The translations under genes and the position numbers were made by a program. This document shows, piece after piece, positions 51,145-62,079 of a DNA stretch of 64,000 nt. Positions within the stretch are counted from its first letter, which is position 1, and each line of letters starts with the position of its first letter. Source of the DNA: Streptomyces seoulensis (GTDB lineage: Bacteria; Actinomycetota; Actinomycetes; Streptomycetales; Streptomycetaceae). The stretch covers positions 5,493,001 to 5,557,000 of the forward strand of contig NZ_AP025667.1 in assembly GCF_022846655.1 (NCBI RefSeq). Reading direction: 5' to 3'. The notes under the pieces are model-generated. The model was not told the DNA's origin. It did not search any database and was given only the letters and a program-made list of their open reading frames with translations.

Positions 51145-51987
51145 TTATCCCTTCACGGCGCCCGCGGTAAGGCCCGCGGCCATCTTGCGCTGGACGAGGA
51201 GGAACAGCACGACGATCGGCAGCGCCATCACGGTGGCTCCGGCCATCATCGGGGCGTATTCGGTGCCGTGCTTGGTGGTGAAGTTGCCGAGCCAGACGGT
51301 GGCCGTCTGGTTCTCCTGGCTGAGCAGCATCAGGGCGTAGAGGTACTCGTTCCACGCCTGGATGAAGCCGTAGACGGAGGTGGCGACCATGCCGGGGGCG
51401 AGCAGCGGGAAGACGACGCGGACGAAGGCGCCGGTGCGGGAGCAGCCGTCGACCATGGCGGCCTCCTCCAGCTCGCGCGGGATGTTGACGATGAAGCCGC
51501 GCAGGGTCCACACCGTGAACGGCAGGATGAAGGTCAGGTAGGTGATGATCAGCCCGGTGAGCTTGTCGTACTGATGCAGGTCGTTCAGCAGCAGGAAGAC
51601 CGGGATGATCATGGCGACCAGCGGCACCATCTGCACCGCGAGGATGCCGACGATCACGATCTTCCGGCCCCGGAAGGCGAACCGGGAGATGGCGAGCGCG
51701 GCGAGCATGCCGACGACGACGCCGATGACGACGACGGACAGCGAGACGACCAGGCTGCGGCCGACCGGGCCCCAGAAGTCAGCGATGTCGAAGGCCCGGC
51801 TGAAGTTGTCCAGGGTGAACCCGGTGGGCAGCAGGCTCGGGTCGGGGTCGATGGCGTCCCTGGCCGGCTTGATCGCGGTGTCGAGCATCCAGTAGACGGG
51901 GAAGCCGGCGGTGGCGAAGACGAGGAGGCCGAGGATGTTCCAGCCGGCCTTGGAGGTCCGGCGGGCGGGGGAAGCCGTGCTGGTCAC
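51145..51987 (-). CDS. dasC: DasC, sugar ABC transporter permease
   Basis: 280 residues from a GTG overlapping the dasB stop. Six transmembrane helices and the EAA loop (ELEEAAMVDGCSRTGAFVRVVFPL pattern) place it in the MalG group. Paired with DasB it forms the channel for N,N'-diacetylchitobiose. No ATPase gene is present; in Streptomyces the shared MsiK ATPase serves this transporter. Confidence 0.93.
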   Translation of the reverse strand: MTSTASPARRTSKAGWNILGLLVFATAGFPVYWMLDTAIKPARDAIDPDPSLLPTGFTLDNFSRAFDIADFWGPVGRSLVVSLSVVVIGVVVGMLAALAISRFAFRGRKIVIVGILAVQMVPLVAMIIPVFLLLNDLHQYDKLTGLIITYLTFILPFTVWTLRGFIVNIPRELEEAAMVDGCSRTGAFVRVVFPLLAPGMVATSVYGFIQAWNEYLYALMLLSQENQTATVWLGNFTTKHGTEYAPMMAGATVMALPIVVLFLLVQRKMAAGLTAGAVKG

Positions 51988-52970
51988 TCGACCTCTCCGA
52001 TCTTGAGCATCTGGCGCATGTAGACGGCGACGACGCCGAGCAGCAGCACCACGGTGATGAGGGCGATGGCGGAGCCCTGGGCGTAGTCGTTGACCACGAA
52101 GGCGCGGTCGTAGGAGTAGGTGGTCAGCAACTGGAACTGGGCCTCGGGGTGGCCGTTGCGCATCACGAAGACCTGCGGGAAGACGCCCATGTCCCAGATG
52201 ACGGAGAGCGTCGTCAGCATGACGACCACCGGCTTGAGCACGGGCAGGGTGACGAACCGGAAGACGCCCCAGGCGCCGGCCCCGTCCAGCCGGGCGGCCT
52301 CCTCCAGCTCGGCGGGGACCTGGGTGAGTCCGGCGCTGAGGGTGATGACCACGAAGGGCACCGCGCCCCAGACCACCAGCAGCATGATCACCGTGAGGCC
52401 CTCGGGGCCGCTGGCGAACCAGTTGTGGCCGATCAGGTCGACGCCGGGCAGCTTGCTGACGAGGGCGTTGAGGATGCCGTAGTCGGCGTCGAAGAGCCAC
52501 TTGAAGACGGTGGTGGCGACGATGACCGGCATGCCCCAGCTCGCCACCAGCGCGATGTTGACGAGGGTCTTCACCCAGCCGGAGACCTTTCGGAGCAGCA
52601 GGGCGATCAGCATGCCGAGGACCATCGTGACGACGACGGAACCGGCGGCGAAGACGATGGTGCGCAGCACGACCTGCCAGAAGTCGCCGTCGCTCAGCAC
52701 CTTGGTGAAGTTGCCGAACCCGGCGGACTCCGGCTCCTGGAAGCCCCAGAGCTGGGACTGGCCGAACTTCTGGAACGACAGGGTGACCAGCCGGACCAGG
52801 GGGTAGCCCATGACACCGGCGAGGATCAGCAGACAGGGCGCGAGCAGCAGCCAGGGGGTGGCGGCGCCTTTGACGGAGGCCGGGCGTGGCCGGGGCGGCG
52901 GGGGGCCGGGCGGGGGCGCCTGCCGCGGCGGCGGCACCTTGGCAGGCGTGGTCGTGTCTGCGGCACTCAT
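51984..52970 (-). CDS. dasB: DasB, sugar ABC transporter permease
   Basis: 328 residues. A Pro-rich cytoplasmic start of about 40 residues is followed by six transmembrane helices of the MalF group, with the EAA loop ELEEAARLDGAGAWGVFRFV. The ATG follows CGAGGAGCGC. Four-base overlap with dasC. It lies 112 bases after dasA, with a hairpin in between. Confidence 0.93.
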   Translation of the reverse strand: MSAADTTTPAKVPPPRQAPPPGPPPPRPRPASVKGAATPWLLLAPCLLILAGVMGYPLVRLVTLSFQKFGQSQLWGFQEPESAGFGNFTKVLSDGDFWQVVLRTIVFAAGSVVVTMVLGMLIALLLRKVSGWVKTLVNIALVASWGMPVIVATTVFKWLFDADYGILNALVSKLPGVDLIGHNWFASGPEGLTVIMLLVVWGAVPFVVITLSAGLTQVPAELEEAARLDGAGAWGVFRFVTLPVLKPVVVMLTTLSVIWDMGVFPQVFVMRNGHPEAQFQLLTTYSYDRAFVVNDYAQGSAIALITVVLLLGVVAVYMRQMLKIGEVE

Positions 52971-53014
52971 CGCGCTCCTCGGCGATCCCGTATGTCCTGT
53001 GCAGGCGGTATGGC

Positions 53015-53050
53015 GTCCGCCGCGCGGGCCGGGACGCCCACGCGGCGGAC
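53015..53050 (-). terminator. hairpin between dasA and dasB
   Basis: GTCCGCCGCG (53015-53024) pairs with CGCGGCGGAC (53041-53050) across a 16-base loop. Such a structure after a binding-protein gene usually stabilises its mRNA or weakens read-through, giving excess DasA over the permeases. Confidence 0.55.
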
Positions 53051-53082
53051 GAGCGCGGGCACCGGCAGGGCCCGCCCTCGGC

Positions 53083-55525
<2,443 letters not shown>

Positions 55526-55659
55526 CCGGTTCCCCTTCCACCGCCCCCACCAGCTCACATCGCCATATCGATACCCGGACGAGGGGTTCCGCTCCGCCGT
55601 GCCGTCACCTAGATTGCGTGCGCATTACGCAGTGATCAACGAGGGGACGGAGCCGAGGC

Positions 55660-55923
55660 ATGCCCGAAGATTCTGAAGTGAGGCCACCGGTGGTGACACC
55701 GGTCCGTGTGGTCATCGGCCTGTGCCTCGTGGCGCCGTTCGTGGCGATGCTCTGGGTGGGTTCGTTCTCCAAGGTGGACCCGACGTTCATCGGGATCCCG
55801 TTCTTCTACTGGTACCAGATGCTGTGGGTGCTGGTCTCGACCTCGCTCACCGTGACCGCGTACCAGCTCTGGCAGCGCGACCAGCGCTCACGCAAGGTGA
55901 AGAGCGGGGGTGCGTCGAAGTGA
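55660..55923 (+). CDS. DUF3311 small membrane protein (MctP partner)
   Basis: 87 residues with two transmembrane helices (about 15-35 and 45-65) and a basic tail. DUF3311 proteins accompany sodium:solute symporters as a small subunit; here the stop overlaps the GTG of the symporter gene (GTGA). It probably supports assembly or activity of MctP. Confidence 0.88.
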   Translation: MPEDSEVRPPVVTPVRVVIGLCLVAPFVAMLWVGSFSKVDPTFIGIPFFYWYQMLWVLVSTSLTVTAYQLWQRDQRSRKVKSGGASK

Positions 55924-57530
55924 AGGACGGCGTCAACGGCGTGGCGCTCGGCGTCTTCGTCTTCTTCTTCCTGGCCGTCACGGTCCTGGGCTTCCTGGCC
56001 TCGCGCTGGCGCAAGGCCGAGAACGAGCACTCGCTGGACGAATGGGGCCTGGGCGGCCGGTCGTTCGGCACCTGGATCACCTGGTTCCTGCTGGGCGGCG
56101 ACCTGTACACCGCGTACACCTTCGTCGCGGTGCCCGCGGCGATCTACGCGGCCGGCGCGGCCGGGTTCTTCGCGGTGCCCTACACGATCCTGGTGTACCC
56201 GCTGATCTTCACCTTCCTGCCCCGGCTGTGGTCGGTCTCGCACCGGCACGGGTACGTCACCACCTCCGACTTCGTGCGCGGTCGGTTCGGCTCCAAGGGG
56301 CTGTCGCTGGCGGTGGCGGTCACCGGCATCCTGGCGACCATGCCGTACATCGCGCTCCAGCTCGTCGGCATCCAGGCGGTGCTGGACGTGATGGGCGTGG
56401 GCGGCGGTGAGGGCACCAACTGGTTCGTGAAGGACCTGCCGCTGCTGATCGCCTTCGGTGTGCTGGCGGCCTACACCTACTCCTCGGGACTGCGCGCCCC
56501 CGCGATGATCGCGTTCGTGAAGGACACGCTGATCTACATCGTCATCGCGGTGGCGATCATCTACATCCCGATCAAGCTGGGCGGCTTCGACGAGATCTTC
56601 GCCAAGGCGGGCGAGAAGTACACCGCCGCAGGCGCCGGCGGTATCGTCCCGGCCCCGGCGGGCCAGTGGACGTACGCCACGCTGGCCCTGGGCTCGGCGC
56701 TCGCGCTGTTCATGTACCCGCACTCGATCACCGCGACCCTGTCGTCCAAGAGCCGTGACGTGATCCGCCGCAACACCACGATCCTGCCGCTCTACTCCCT
56801 GATGCTCGGCCTGCTGGCGCTGCTGGGCTTCATGGCGATCGCGGCCGGGGTGAAGGTCACCAACGGGCAGCTCGCCATCCCGCAGTTGTTCGAGGACATG
56901 TTCCCGGACTGGTTCGCGGGCGTCGCCTTCGCGGCGATCGGCATCGGCGCGCTGGTCCCGGCGGCGATCATGTCCATCGCGGCCGCGAACCTGTTCACCC
57001 GCAACATCTACAAGGACTTCATCAAGCCCGACGCGACGCCCGAGCAGGAGACCAAGGTCTCCAAGCTGGTCTCGCTGCTGGTGAAGGTGGGCGCGCTGGT
57101 CTTCGTCCTCACCATGGACAAGACGGTGGCCATCAACTTCCAGCTCCTGGGCGGCATCTGGATCCTCCAGACCTTCCCGGCGCTGGTCGGCGGCCTGTTC
57201 ACCCGCTGGTTCCACCGCTGGGCGCTGCTGGCCGGCTGGGCGGTCGGCATGATCTACGGCACGCTCGCCGCCTACGGGGTCGCCTCGCCGACCCAGAAGC
57301 ACTTCGGCGGCTCGGCCAAGGAGATCCCCGGCATCGGTGAGATCGGCTACATCGGTCTGACCGCGTTCGTGCTGAACGTGGTGGTCACGGTGGTCCTCAC
57401 CTTCGTCCTGAAGGCCGTGAAGGCCCCCGACGGCATCGACGAGACGAGGCCCGAGGACTACACGGCCGACGCGGGCGACCCCGGCGTCGAGGTCGAGCTG
57501 CCCCCGGCGACCGCGGGGAGCGCCCACTAG
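55920..57530 (+). CDS. mctP: monocarboxylate uptake permease MctP (sodium:solute symporter)
   Basis: 536 residues from a GTG that overlaps the DUF3311 stop. About thirteen transmembrane helices; SSS hallmarks are LGGRSFGTWITWFLLGGDLYTAYTF near the start and the GIGALVPAAIMSIAAANLFTRNIYKDF stretch. The family takes up lactate, pyruvate, propionate or acetate with Na+ or H+. The C-terminal tail is acidic. An inverted repeat with 12-base arms follows it. Confidence 0.92.
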   Translation: MKDGVNGVALGVFVFFFLAVTVLGFLASRWRKAENEHSLDEWGLGGRSFGTWITWFLLGGDLYTAYTFVAVPAAIYAAGAAGFFAVPYTILVYPLIFTFLPRLWSVSHRHGYVTTSDFVRGRFGSKGLSLAVAVTGILATMPYIALQLVGIQAVLDVMGVGGGEGTNWFVKDLPLLIAFGVLAAYTYSSGLRAPAMIAFVKDTLIYIVIAVAIIYIPIKLGGFDEIFAKAGEKYTAAGAGGIVPAPAGQWTYATLALGSALALFMYPHSITATLSSKSRDVIRRNTTILPLYSLMLGLLALLGFMAIAAGVKVTNGQLAIPQLFEDMFPDWFAGVAFAAIGIGALVPAAIMSIAAANLFTRNIYKDFIKPDATPEQETKVSKLVSLLVKVGALVFVLTMDKTVAINFQLLGGIWILQTFPALVGGLFTRWFHRWALLAGWAVGMIYGTLAAYGVASPTQKHFGGSAKEIPGIGEIGYIGLTAFVLNVVVTVVLTFVLKAVKAPDGIDETRPEDYTADAGDPGVEVELPPATAGSAH

Positions 57531-57552
57531 CGAGAACCCGTTCCACCCGGCC

Positions 57553-57588
57553 ACGGGCCGCCGTAAAGCGAGAGCGACGGCGGCCCGT
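57553..57588 (+). terminator. hairpin downstream of mctP
   Basis: A perfect 12-bp stem (57553-57564 and 57577-57588) with a 12-base loop, 22 bases after the mctP stop and 20 bases before the GNAT gene. No T-run. Confidence 0.6.
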
Positions 57589-57608
57589 CGTCGCACACAC
57601 TCCCGGTC

Positions 57609-58115
57609 ATGGACCTCCACATCAGACCGGCCGGACCCGCCGAGTACGACGCCCTGGGCGAGATCACCGCGCAGGCCTACCTCCAGGACGGACTGCTCGA
57701 CTTCGGGGAGGGCGACGCGTACCTGGGCGAGCTGCGGGACGTGGCCCGGCGGGCCGCCGCCGCGGACGTCCTGGTGGCCGTGCGCGGGGGCGTCCTGCTC
57801 GGCGGGGTCACCTTCGTCCCGGCGGGCGGACCCATGGCCGACATCGCGGGCCCGGGCGAGGCCGAGATCCGCATGCTGGCGGTCGCGCACGCCGGCCGGG
57901 GCCAGGGAGCCGGGGAGGCGCTGGTGCGCGCCTGTGTGGAGCGCGCACGGGCCGTCGAGGGCTGTGTGCGCGTCGTCCTGTCCACCCAGCGCACGATGTA
58001 CGGCGCCCACCGGATCTACGAACGCCTCGGTTTCCGGCGCACCCCGGAGCGCGACTGGAACCCCTTGCCAGACCTGCTGGACCTCGCCCTGCTCACCTAC
58101 GAGTTGACGCTTTGA
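57609..58115 (+). CDS. GNAT-family N-acetyltransferase
   Basis: 168 residues. The acetyl-CoA loop is MLAVAHAGRGQGAGEALVRACVERA, matching the Q/R-x-x-G-x-G/A motif A of GNAT enzymes; the C-terminal IYERLGFRRTPERDW is also typical. Substrate unknown. Single gene between the mctP terminator and the riboswitch. Confidence 0.9.
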   Translation: MDLHIRPAGPAEYDALGEITAQAYLQDGLLDFGEGDAYLGELRDVARRAAAADVLVAVRGGVLLGGVTFVPAGGPMADIAGPGEAEIRMLAVAHAGRGQGAGEALVRACVERARAVEGCVRVVLSTQRTMYGAHRIYERLGFRRTPERDWNPLPDLLDLALLTYELTL

Positions 58116-58179
58116 AGCCACCGCGACACACAACAGACACAACATCTGGGGGTGTCACCGCAGCCCGGCACTAGATGTA

Positions 58180-58295
58180 TGCTCGTGCTCGCTGTCGTCG
58201 CAGGGGAATCCGGTGCGAATCCGGAACTGTCCCGCAACGGTGTACTTGCGTGCTTCGTGCACGCCAGAGTCAGTCCGAGGACCTGCCGACAGCGC
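58180..58295 (+). ncRNA. adenosylcobalamin riboswitch ahead of nrdAB
   Basis: The core is recognisable: GGGGAATCCGGTGCGAATCC, then ACTGTCCCGCAACGG, and the B12-box region AGTCAGTCCGAGGACCTGCC. The P1 stem pairs CGCTGTCGTCGCAG (58190-58203) with CTGCCGACAGCG (58283-58294). With B12 present it is known in S. coelicolor to turn down nrdABS while the B12-dependent NrdJ takes over. The stretch 58296-58428 forms the expression platform before nrdA, with a GC hairpin around 58300-58320. Confidence 0.9.
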
Positions 58296-58428
58296 GCGCC
58301 CGGCCGTCCGGCCCGGGTGCTCGAAGACGTCCGGGCCTCGTGGAGTGGGCCGGTGGACGCGACGCCGCGTGCGCTCGTGCCTCCCCTTCCCTCCGCCTGG
58401 CCCCGTGCCCAGCGAGGGAGAGCCCCAC

Positions 58429-60813
58429 GTGACCATCGCGCCTGCCGACCCGGCTTCAGCCAACCCGGCGACCGAGGCCCCTGTGGAGAACGACGGCCCC
58501 GGCGCCGCGCTGCTGCGGACCCTGACCGAGCTGACCGCCGATCTCCCGGACGCGGACCCCGGACGGGTCGCGGCCGCCGCGCTGCGCGGCCGGTCCGCGC
58601 GTGCCGACGAGGCGGAACTGCGCGAGCTGGCCACGGAGTCCGCCGCCGGTCTGATCTCGGAGGACCCGGCCTACTCCCGGCTGGCCGCCCGGCTGCTCAC
58701 GCTCTCCATCCGCGCCGAGGCCGCCTCGCAGGGCGTGACGTGCTTCACCGAGTCGGTGACCGTGGGCCACCGCGAGGGCCTGGTCGCCGACCGCACCGCC
58801 GACTTCGTGACGCTGCACGCCGCCCGGCTCGACGCCCTGATCGACACCGGCGCCGACGACCGGTTCGGCTACTTCGGTCTGCGCACCCTGCACAGCCGTT
58901 ACCTGCTGCGCCACCCCATCACCCGCAAGGTGATCGAGACGCCCCAGCACTTCATGCTGCGCGTGGCGAGCGGCCTGGCCGAGAACGACAGCGCCCCGGC
59001 CGTGGACGAGGTCGCCGCGCTCTACGGCCTGATGAGCCGCCTCGACTACCTGCCCTCCTCCCCCACCCTGTTCAACTCCGGTACGCGGCACCCCCAGATG
59101 TCGTCCTGCTACCTGCTGGACTCCCCGCTGGACGAGCTGGACTCGATCTACGACCGCTACCACCAGGTCGCCCGGCTCTCCAAGCACGCCGGCGGCATCG
59201 GCCTGTCCTACTCCCGCATCCGCAGCCGGGGTTCGCTGATCCGGGGCACCAACGGGCACTCCAACGGCATCGTGCCGTTCCTGAAGACGCTGGACGCCTC
59301 GGTGGCCGCGGTGAACCAGGGCGGGCGGCGCAAGGGCGCTGCCGCGGTGTACCTGGAGACCTGGCACTCCGACATCGAGGAGTTCCTGGAGCTGCGCGAC
59401 AACACCGGTGAGGACGCGCGCCGTACGCACAACCTGAACCTCGCGCACTGGATCCCGGACGAGTTCATGCGCCGGGTCAACGCCGACGAGCCGTGGTCGC
59501 TGTTCTCCCCGGCGGACGTGCCCGAGCTGGTCGACCTGTGGGGCCCGGAGTTCGACGCGGCCTACCGCAAGGCCGAGGAGGCGGGCCTGGCGAAGAAGTC
59601 CATGCCGGCCCGCGAGCTGTACGGCCGCATGATGCGCACCCTGGCCCAGACCGGCAACGGCTGGATGACCTTCAAGGACGCCGCCAACCGCACCGCCAAC
59701 CAGACGGCGCTGCCGGGCAACGTGGTCCACTCCTCCAACCTGTGCACGGAGATCCTCGAGGTCACCGACGACGGGGAGACCGCGGTCTGCAACCTCGGCT
59801 CGGTGAACCTGGGCGCCTTCGTGGTGGACGGCGACATCGACTGGGCGCGGCTGGACGAGACCGTCCGTACGGCCGTGACCTTCCTCGACCGGGTCGTGGA
59901 CATCAACTTCTACCCGACCGAGCAGGCGGGCCGCTCCAACGCCAAGTGGCGCCCGGTGGGCCTCGGCGCGATGGGTCTGCAGGACGTCTTCTTCAAGCTG
60001 CGCATCCCCTTCGACTCCCCCGAGGCGAAGGCGCTGTCCACGCGGATCGCCGAGCGGATCATGCTGGCCTCCTACGAGGCGTCCGCCGACCTCGCCGAGC
60101 GCAACGGCCCGCTGCCCGCCTGGGAGCAGACCCGTACCGCGCGGGGCGTGCTGCACCCCGACCACTACGGCGTCGAGCTGACCTGGCCGGAGCGCTGGGC
60201 GGCGCTGCGGGAGCGGATCGCCGAGGTCGGCATGCGCAACTCGCTGCTGCTGGCCATCGCGCCGACAGCCACCATCGCCTCCATCGCGGGTGTGTACGAG
60301 TGCATCGAGCCGCAGGTGTCCAACCTGTTCAAGCGCGAGACGCTGTCCGGCGAGTTCCTCCAGGTCAACGCCTACCTGGTGCAGGAGCTGAAGAACCTCG
60401 GCGTGTGGGACGCCCGCACCCGTGAGGAGCTGCGCGAGGCCAGCGGCTCGGTGCAGGGCTTCGCCTGGATCCCCGAGGACGTGCGCGCGCTGTACCGCAC
60501 GGCGTGGGAGATCCCGCAGCGCGGTCTGATCGACATGGCCGCCGCCCGTACCCCGTTCCTGGACCAGGCTCAGTCACTGAACCTGTTCCTGGAGACGCCG
60601 ACCATCGGCAAGCTCTCCTCCATGTACTCCTACGCCTGGAAGTCGGGTCTGAAGACCACGTACTACCTGCGTTCGCGCCCGGCGACCCGGATCGCCCGTG
60701 CCGCCCAGGGCCGGGTCCAGGAGACCACGACCATCCCCGTCCAGCAGGCCGCCGACCCCGACGCCGTCGCCTGCTCCCTTGAGAACCCCGAGTCCTGCGA
60801 GGCCTGCCAGTAA
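58429..60813 (+). CDS. nrdA: class Ia ribonucleoside-diphosphate reductase, large subunit
   Basis: 794 residues from GTG. Active-site residues are in MSSCYLLD, NLCTEI and AVCNLGSVNLG; the radical-transfer tyrosine pair is KTTYYLRS; the shuttle cysteines are at the end in CSLENPESCEACQ. It reduces NDPs to dNDPs. I cannot see a full N-terminal ATP-cone, whose start normally reads V-x-K-R-D-G. Controlled by the riboswitch just upstream. It overlaps nrdB by one base. Confidence 0.96.
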   Translation: MTIAPADPASANPATEAPVENDGPGAALLRTLTELTADLPDADPGRVAAAALRGRSARADEAELRELATESAAGLISEDPAYSRLAARLLTLSIRAEAASQGVTCFTESVTVGHREGLVADRTADFVTLHAARLDALIDTGADDRFGYFGLRTLHSRYLLRHPITRKVIETPQHFMLRVASGLAENDSAPAVDEVAALYGLMSRLDYLPSSPTLFNSGTRHPQMSSCYLLDSPLDELDSIYDRYHQVARLSKHAGGIGLSYSRIRSRGSLIRGTNGHSNGIVPFLKTLDASVAAVNQGGRRKGAAAVYLETWHSDIEEFLELRDNTGEDARRTHNLNLAHWIPDEFMRRVNADEPWSLFSPADVPELVDLWGPEFDAAYRKAEEAGLAKKSMPARELYGRMMRTLAQTGNGWMTFKDAANRTANQTALPGNVVHSSNLCTEILEVTDDGETAVCNLGSVNLGAFVVDGDIDWARLDETVRTAVTFLDRVVDINFYPTEQAGRSNAKWRPVGLGAMGLQDVFFKLRIPFDSPEAKALSTRIAERIMLASYEASADLAERNGPLPAWEQTRTARGVLHPDHYGVELTWPERWAALRERIAEVGMRNSLLLAIAPTATIASIAGVYECIEPQVSNLFKRETLSGEFLQVNAYLVQELKNLGVWDARTREELREASGSVQGFAWIPEDVRALYRTAWEIPQRGLIDMAAARTPFLDQAQSLNLFLETPTIGKLSSMYSYAWKSGLKTTYYLRSRPATRIARAAQGRVQETTTIPVQQAADPDAVACSLENPESCEACQ

Positions 60814-61826
60814 TGTCCGACGAGACCAAGAACCTGCTCGACCCCGGCTTCGAGCTGACTCTCCGCCCCATGCGCTACCCGGACTTCTACGAGCGCTACC
60901 GGGACGCGATCAAGAACACCTGGACCGTCGAGGAGGTCGACCTCCACTCGGACGTCGCCGACCTCGCGAAGCTGTCGCCGGAGGAGCAGCACCTGATCGG
61001 CCGCCTGGTGGCGTTCTTCGCCACGGGTGACTCGATCGTGGCGAACAACCTGGTGCTGACGCTGTACAAGCACATCAACTCCCCCGAGGCGCGGCTCTAC
61101 CTGAGCCGTCAGCTCTTCGAGGAGGCCGTGCACGTCCAGTTCTATCTGACGCTGCTCGACACCTACCTGCCCAACCCCGAGGACCGCGCCGACGCCTTCG
61201 CGGCGGTGGAGAACATCCCCTCCATCCGCGAGAAGGCCGAGTTCTGCTTCAAGTGGATCGACTCGGTCGACAAGCTGGACCGGCTGGAGACCAAGGCGGA
61301 CCGCCGCAAGTTCCTGCTGAACCTGATCTGCTTCGCCGCGTGCATCGAGGGCCTGTTCTTCTACGGCGCCTTCGCGTACGTCTACTGGTTCCGCAGCCGT
61401 GGTCTGCTGCACGGCCTGGCCACCGGCACCAACTGGGTGTTCCGCGACGAGACGATGCACATGTCGTTCGCCTTCGACGTGGTCGACACCGTCCGCAAGG
61501 AGGAGCCGGAGCTGTTCGACGACCAGCTCGAGCAGCAGGTCACGGACATGATCCGGGAGGCCGTCGCGGCCGAGCTGCAGTTCGGCCGCGACCTGTGCGG
61601 TGAGGGCCTGCCCGGCATGAACACCGAGTCGATGCGGCAGTACCTGGAGTGCGTCGCCGACCAGCGCCTCACGCGCCTCGGCTTCGCCCCGGTGTACGGC
61701 TCGGAGAACCCCTTCTCCTTCATGGAGCTGCAGGGTGTTCAGGAGCTGACGAACTTCTTCGAGCGCCGTCCGTCGGCGTACCAGGTCGCGGTGGAGGGCA
61801 CCGTGGACCTGGACGAGGACTTCTGA
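60813..61826 (+). CDS. nrdB: class Ia ribonucleotide reductase, small subunit
   Basis: 337 residues. Metal ligands are visible in ATGDSIVANNL (Asp), EEAVHVQFY (Glu, His and, four residues after the His, the radical tyrosine) and DETMHMSFAF (Glu, His). The C-terminal acidic tail VDLDEDF docks onto NrdA. The radical tyrosine is present, so this is not an NrdF- or R2lox-like tyrosine-less form. Starts on the last base of the nrdA stop. Confidence 0.96.
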   Translation: MSDETKNLLDPGFELTLRPMRYPDFYERYRDAIKNTWTVEEVDLHSDVADLAKLSPEEQHLIGRLVAFFATGDSIVANNLVLTLYKHINSPEARLYLSRQLFEEAVHVQFYLTLLDTYLPNPEDRADAFAAVENIPSIREKAEFCFKWIDSVDKLDRLETKADRRKFLLNLICFAACIEGLFFYGAFAYVYWFRSRGLLHGLATGTNWVFRDETMHMSFAFDVVDTVRKEEPELFDDQLEQQVTDMIREAVAAELQFGRDLCGEGLPGMNTESMRQYLECVADQRLTRLGFAPVYGSENPFSFMELQGVQELTNFFERRPSAYQVAVEGTVDLDEDF

Positions 61827-61987
61827 GTCGTCCGAGTCTCCTTTCCGCGGTCCTTCTGGGCCTGCCCGAGCTGTCGGTCGATGCGCCGGTCGCGCACGAT
61901 GCCGATCACCGAGGGCAGGACCAGGAGGACCAGGATGCCGAGAGTGGCGGCCATTCCGATGAGACCTTCGATCTGGTTTCCGTTCAT
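61739..61987 (-). CDS. small single-pass membrane protein
   Basis: 82 residues. One hydrophobic helix (GMAATLGILVLLVLPSVIGIV) followed by a basic hydrophilic tail. Its 3' 88 bases run antisense to the end of nrdB. I recall a similar small membrane protein in other Streptomyces, but no name. Coding status of the last 25 residues is uncertain. Confidence 0.55.
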   Translation of the reverse strand: MNGNQIEGLIGMAATLGILVLLVLPSVIGIVRDRRIDRQLGQAQKDRGKETRTTQKSSSRSTVPSTATWYADGRRSKKFVSS

Positions 61988-62021
61988 GTCATCAGCCTTG
62001 CGCTGAACACTCCTGACCAAC

Positions 62022-62078
62022 ACTGGCAGGACTGCCGCGAACCCTCGAATTCCTGCCAGCGCCGAGGCACACTGGCAG
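62022..62078. promoter_or_regulatory. three CTGGCAG motifs ahead of nrdS (regulator-site candidate)
   Basis: ACTGGCAG at 62022-62029 and 62071-62078, with the inverted CTGCCAG at 62053-62059. The inverted pair has an 11-base spacer; a further TGCC lies after the first copy. The pattern fits GlxA/AraC-type operators, so NrdS may control itself and the divergent small gene. Confidence 0.5.
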
Positions 62079-62079
62079 C

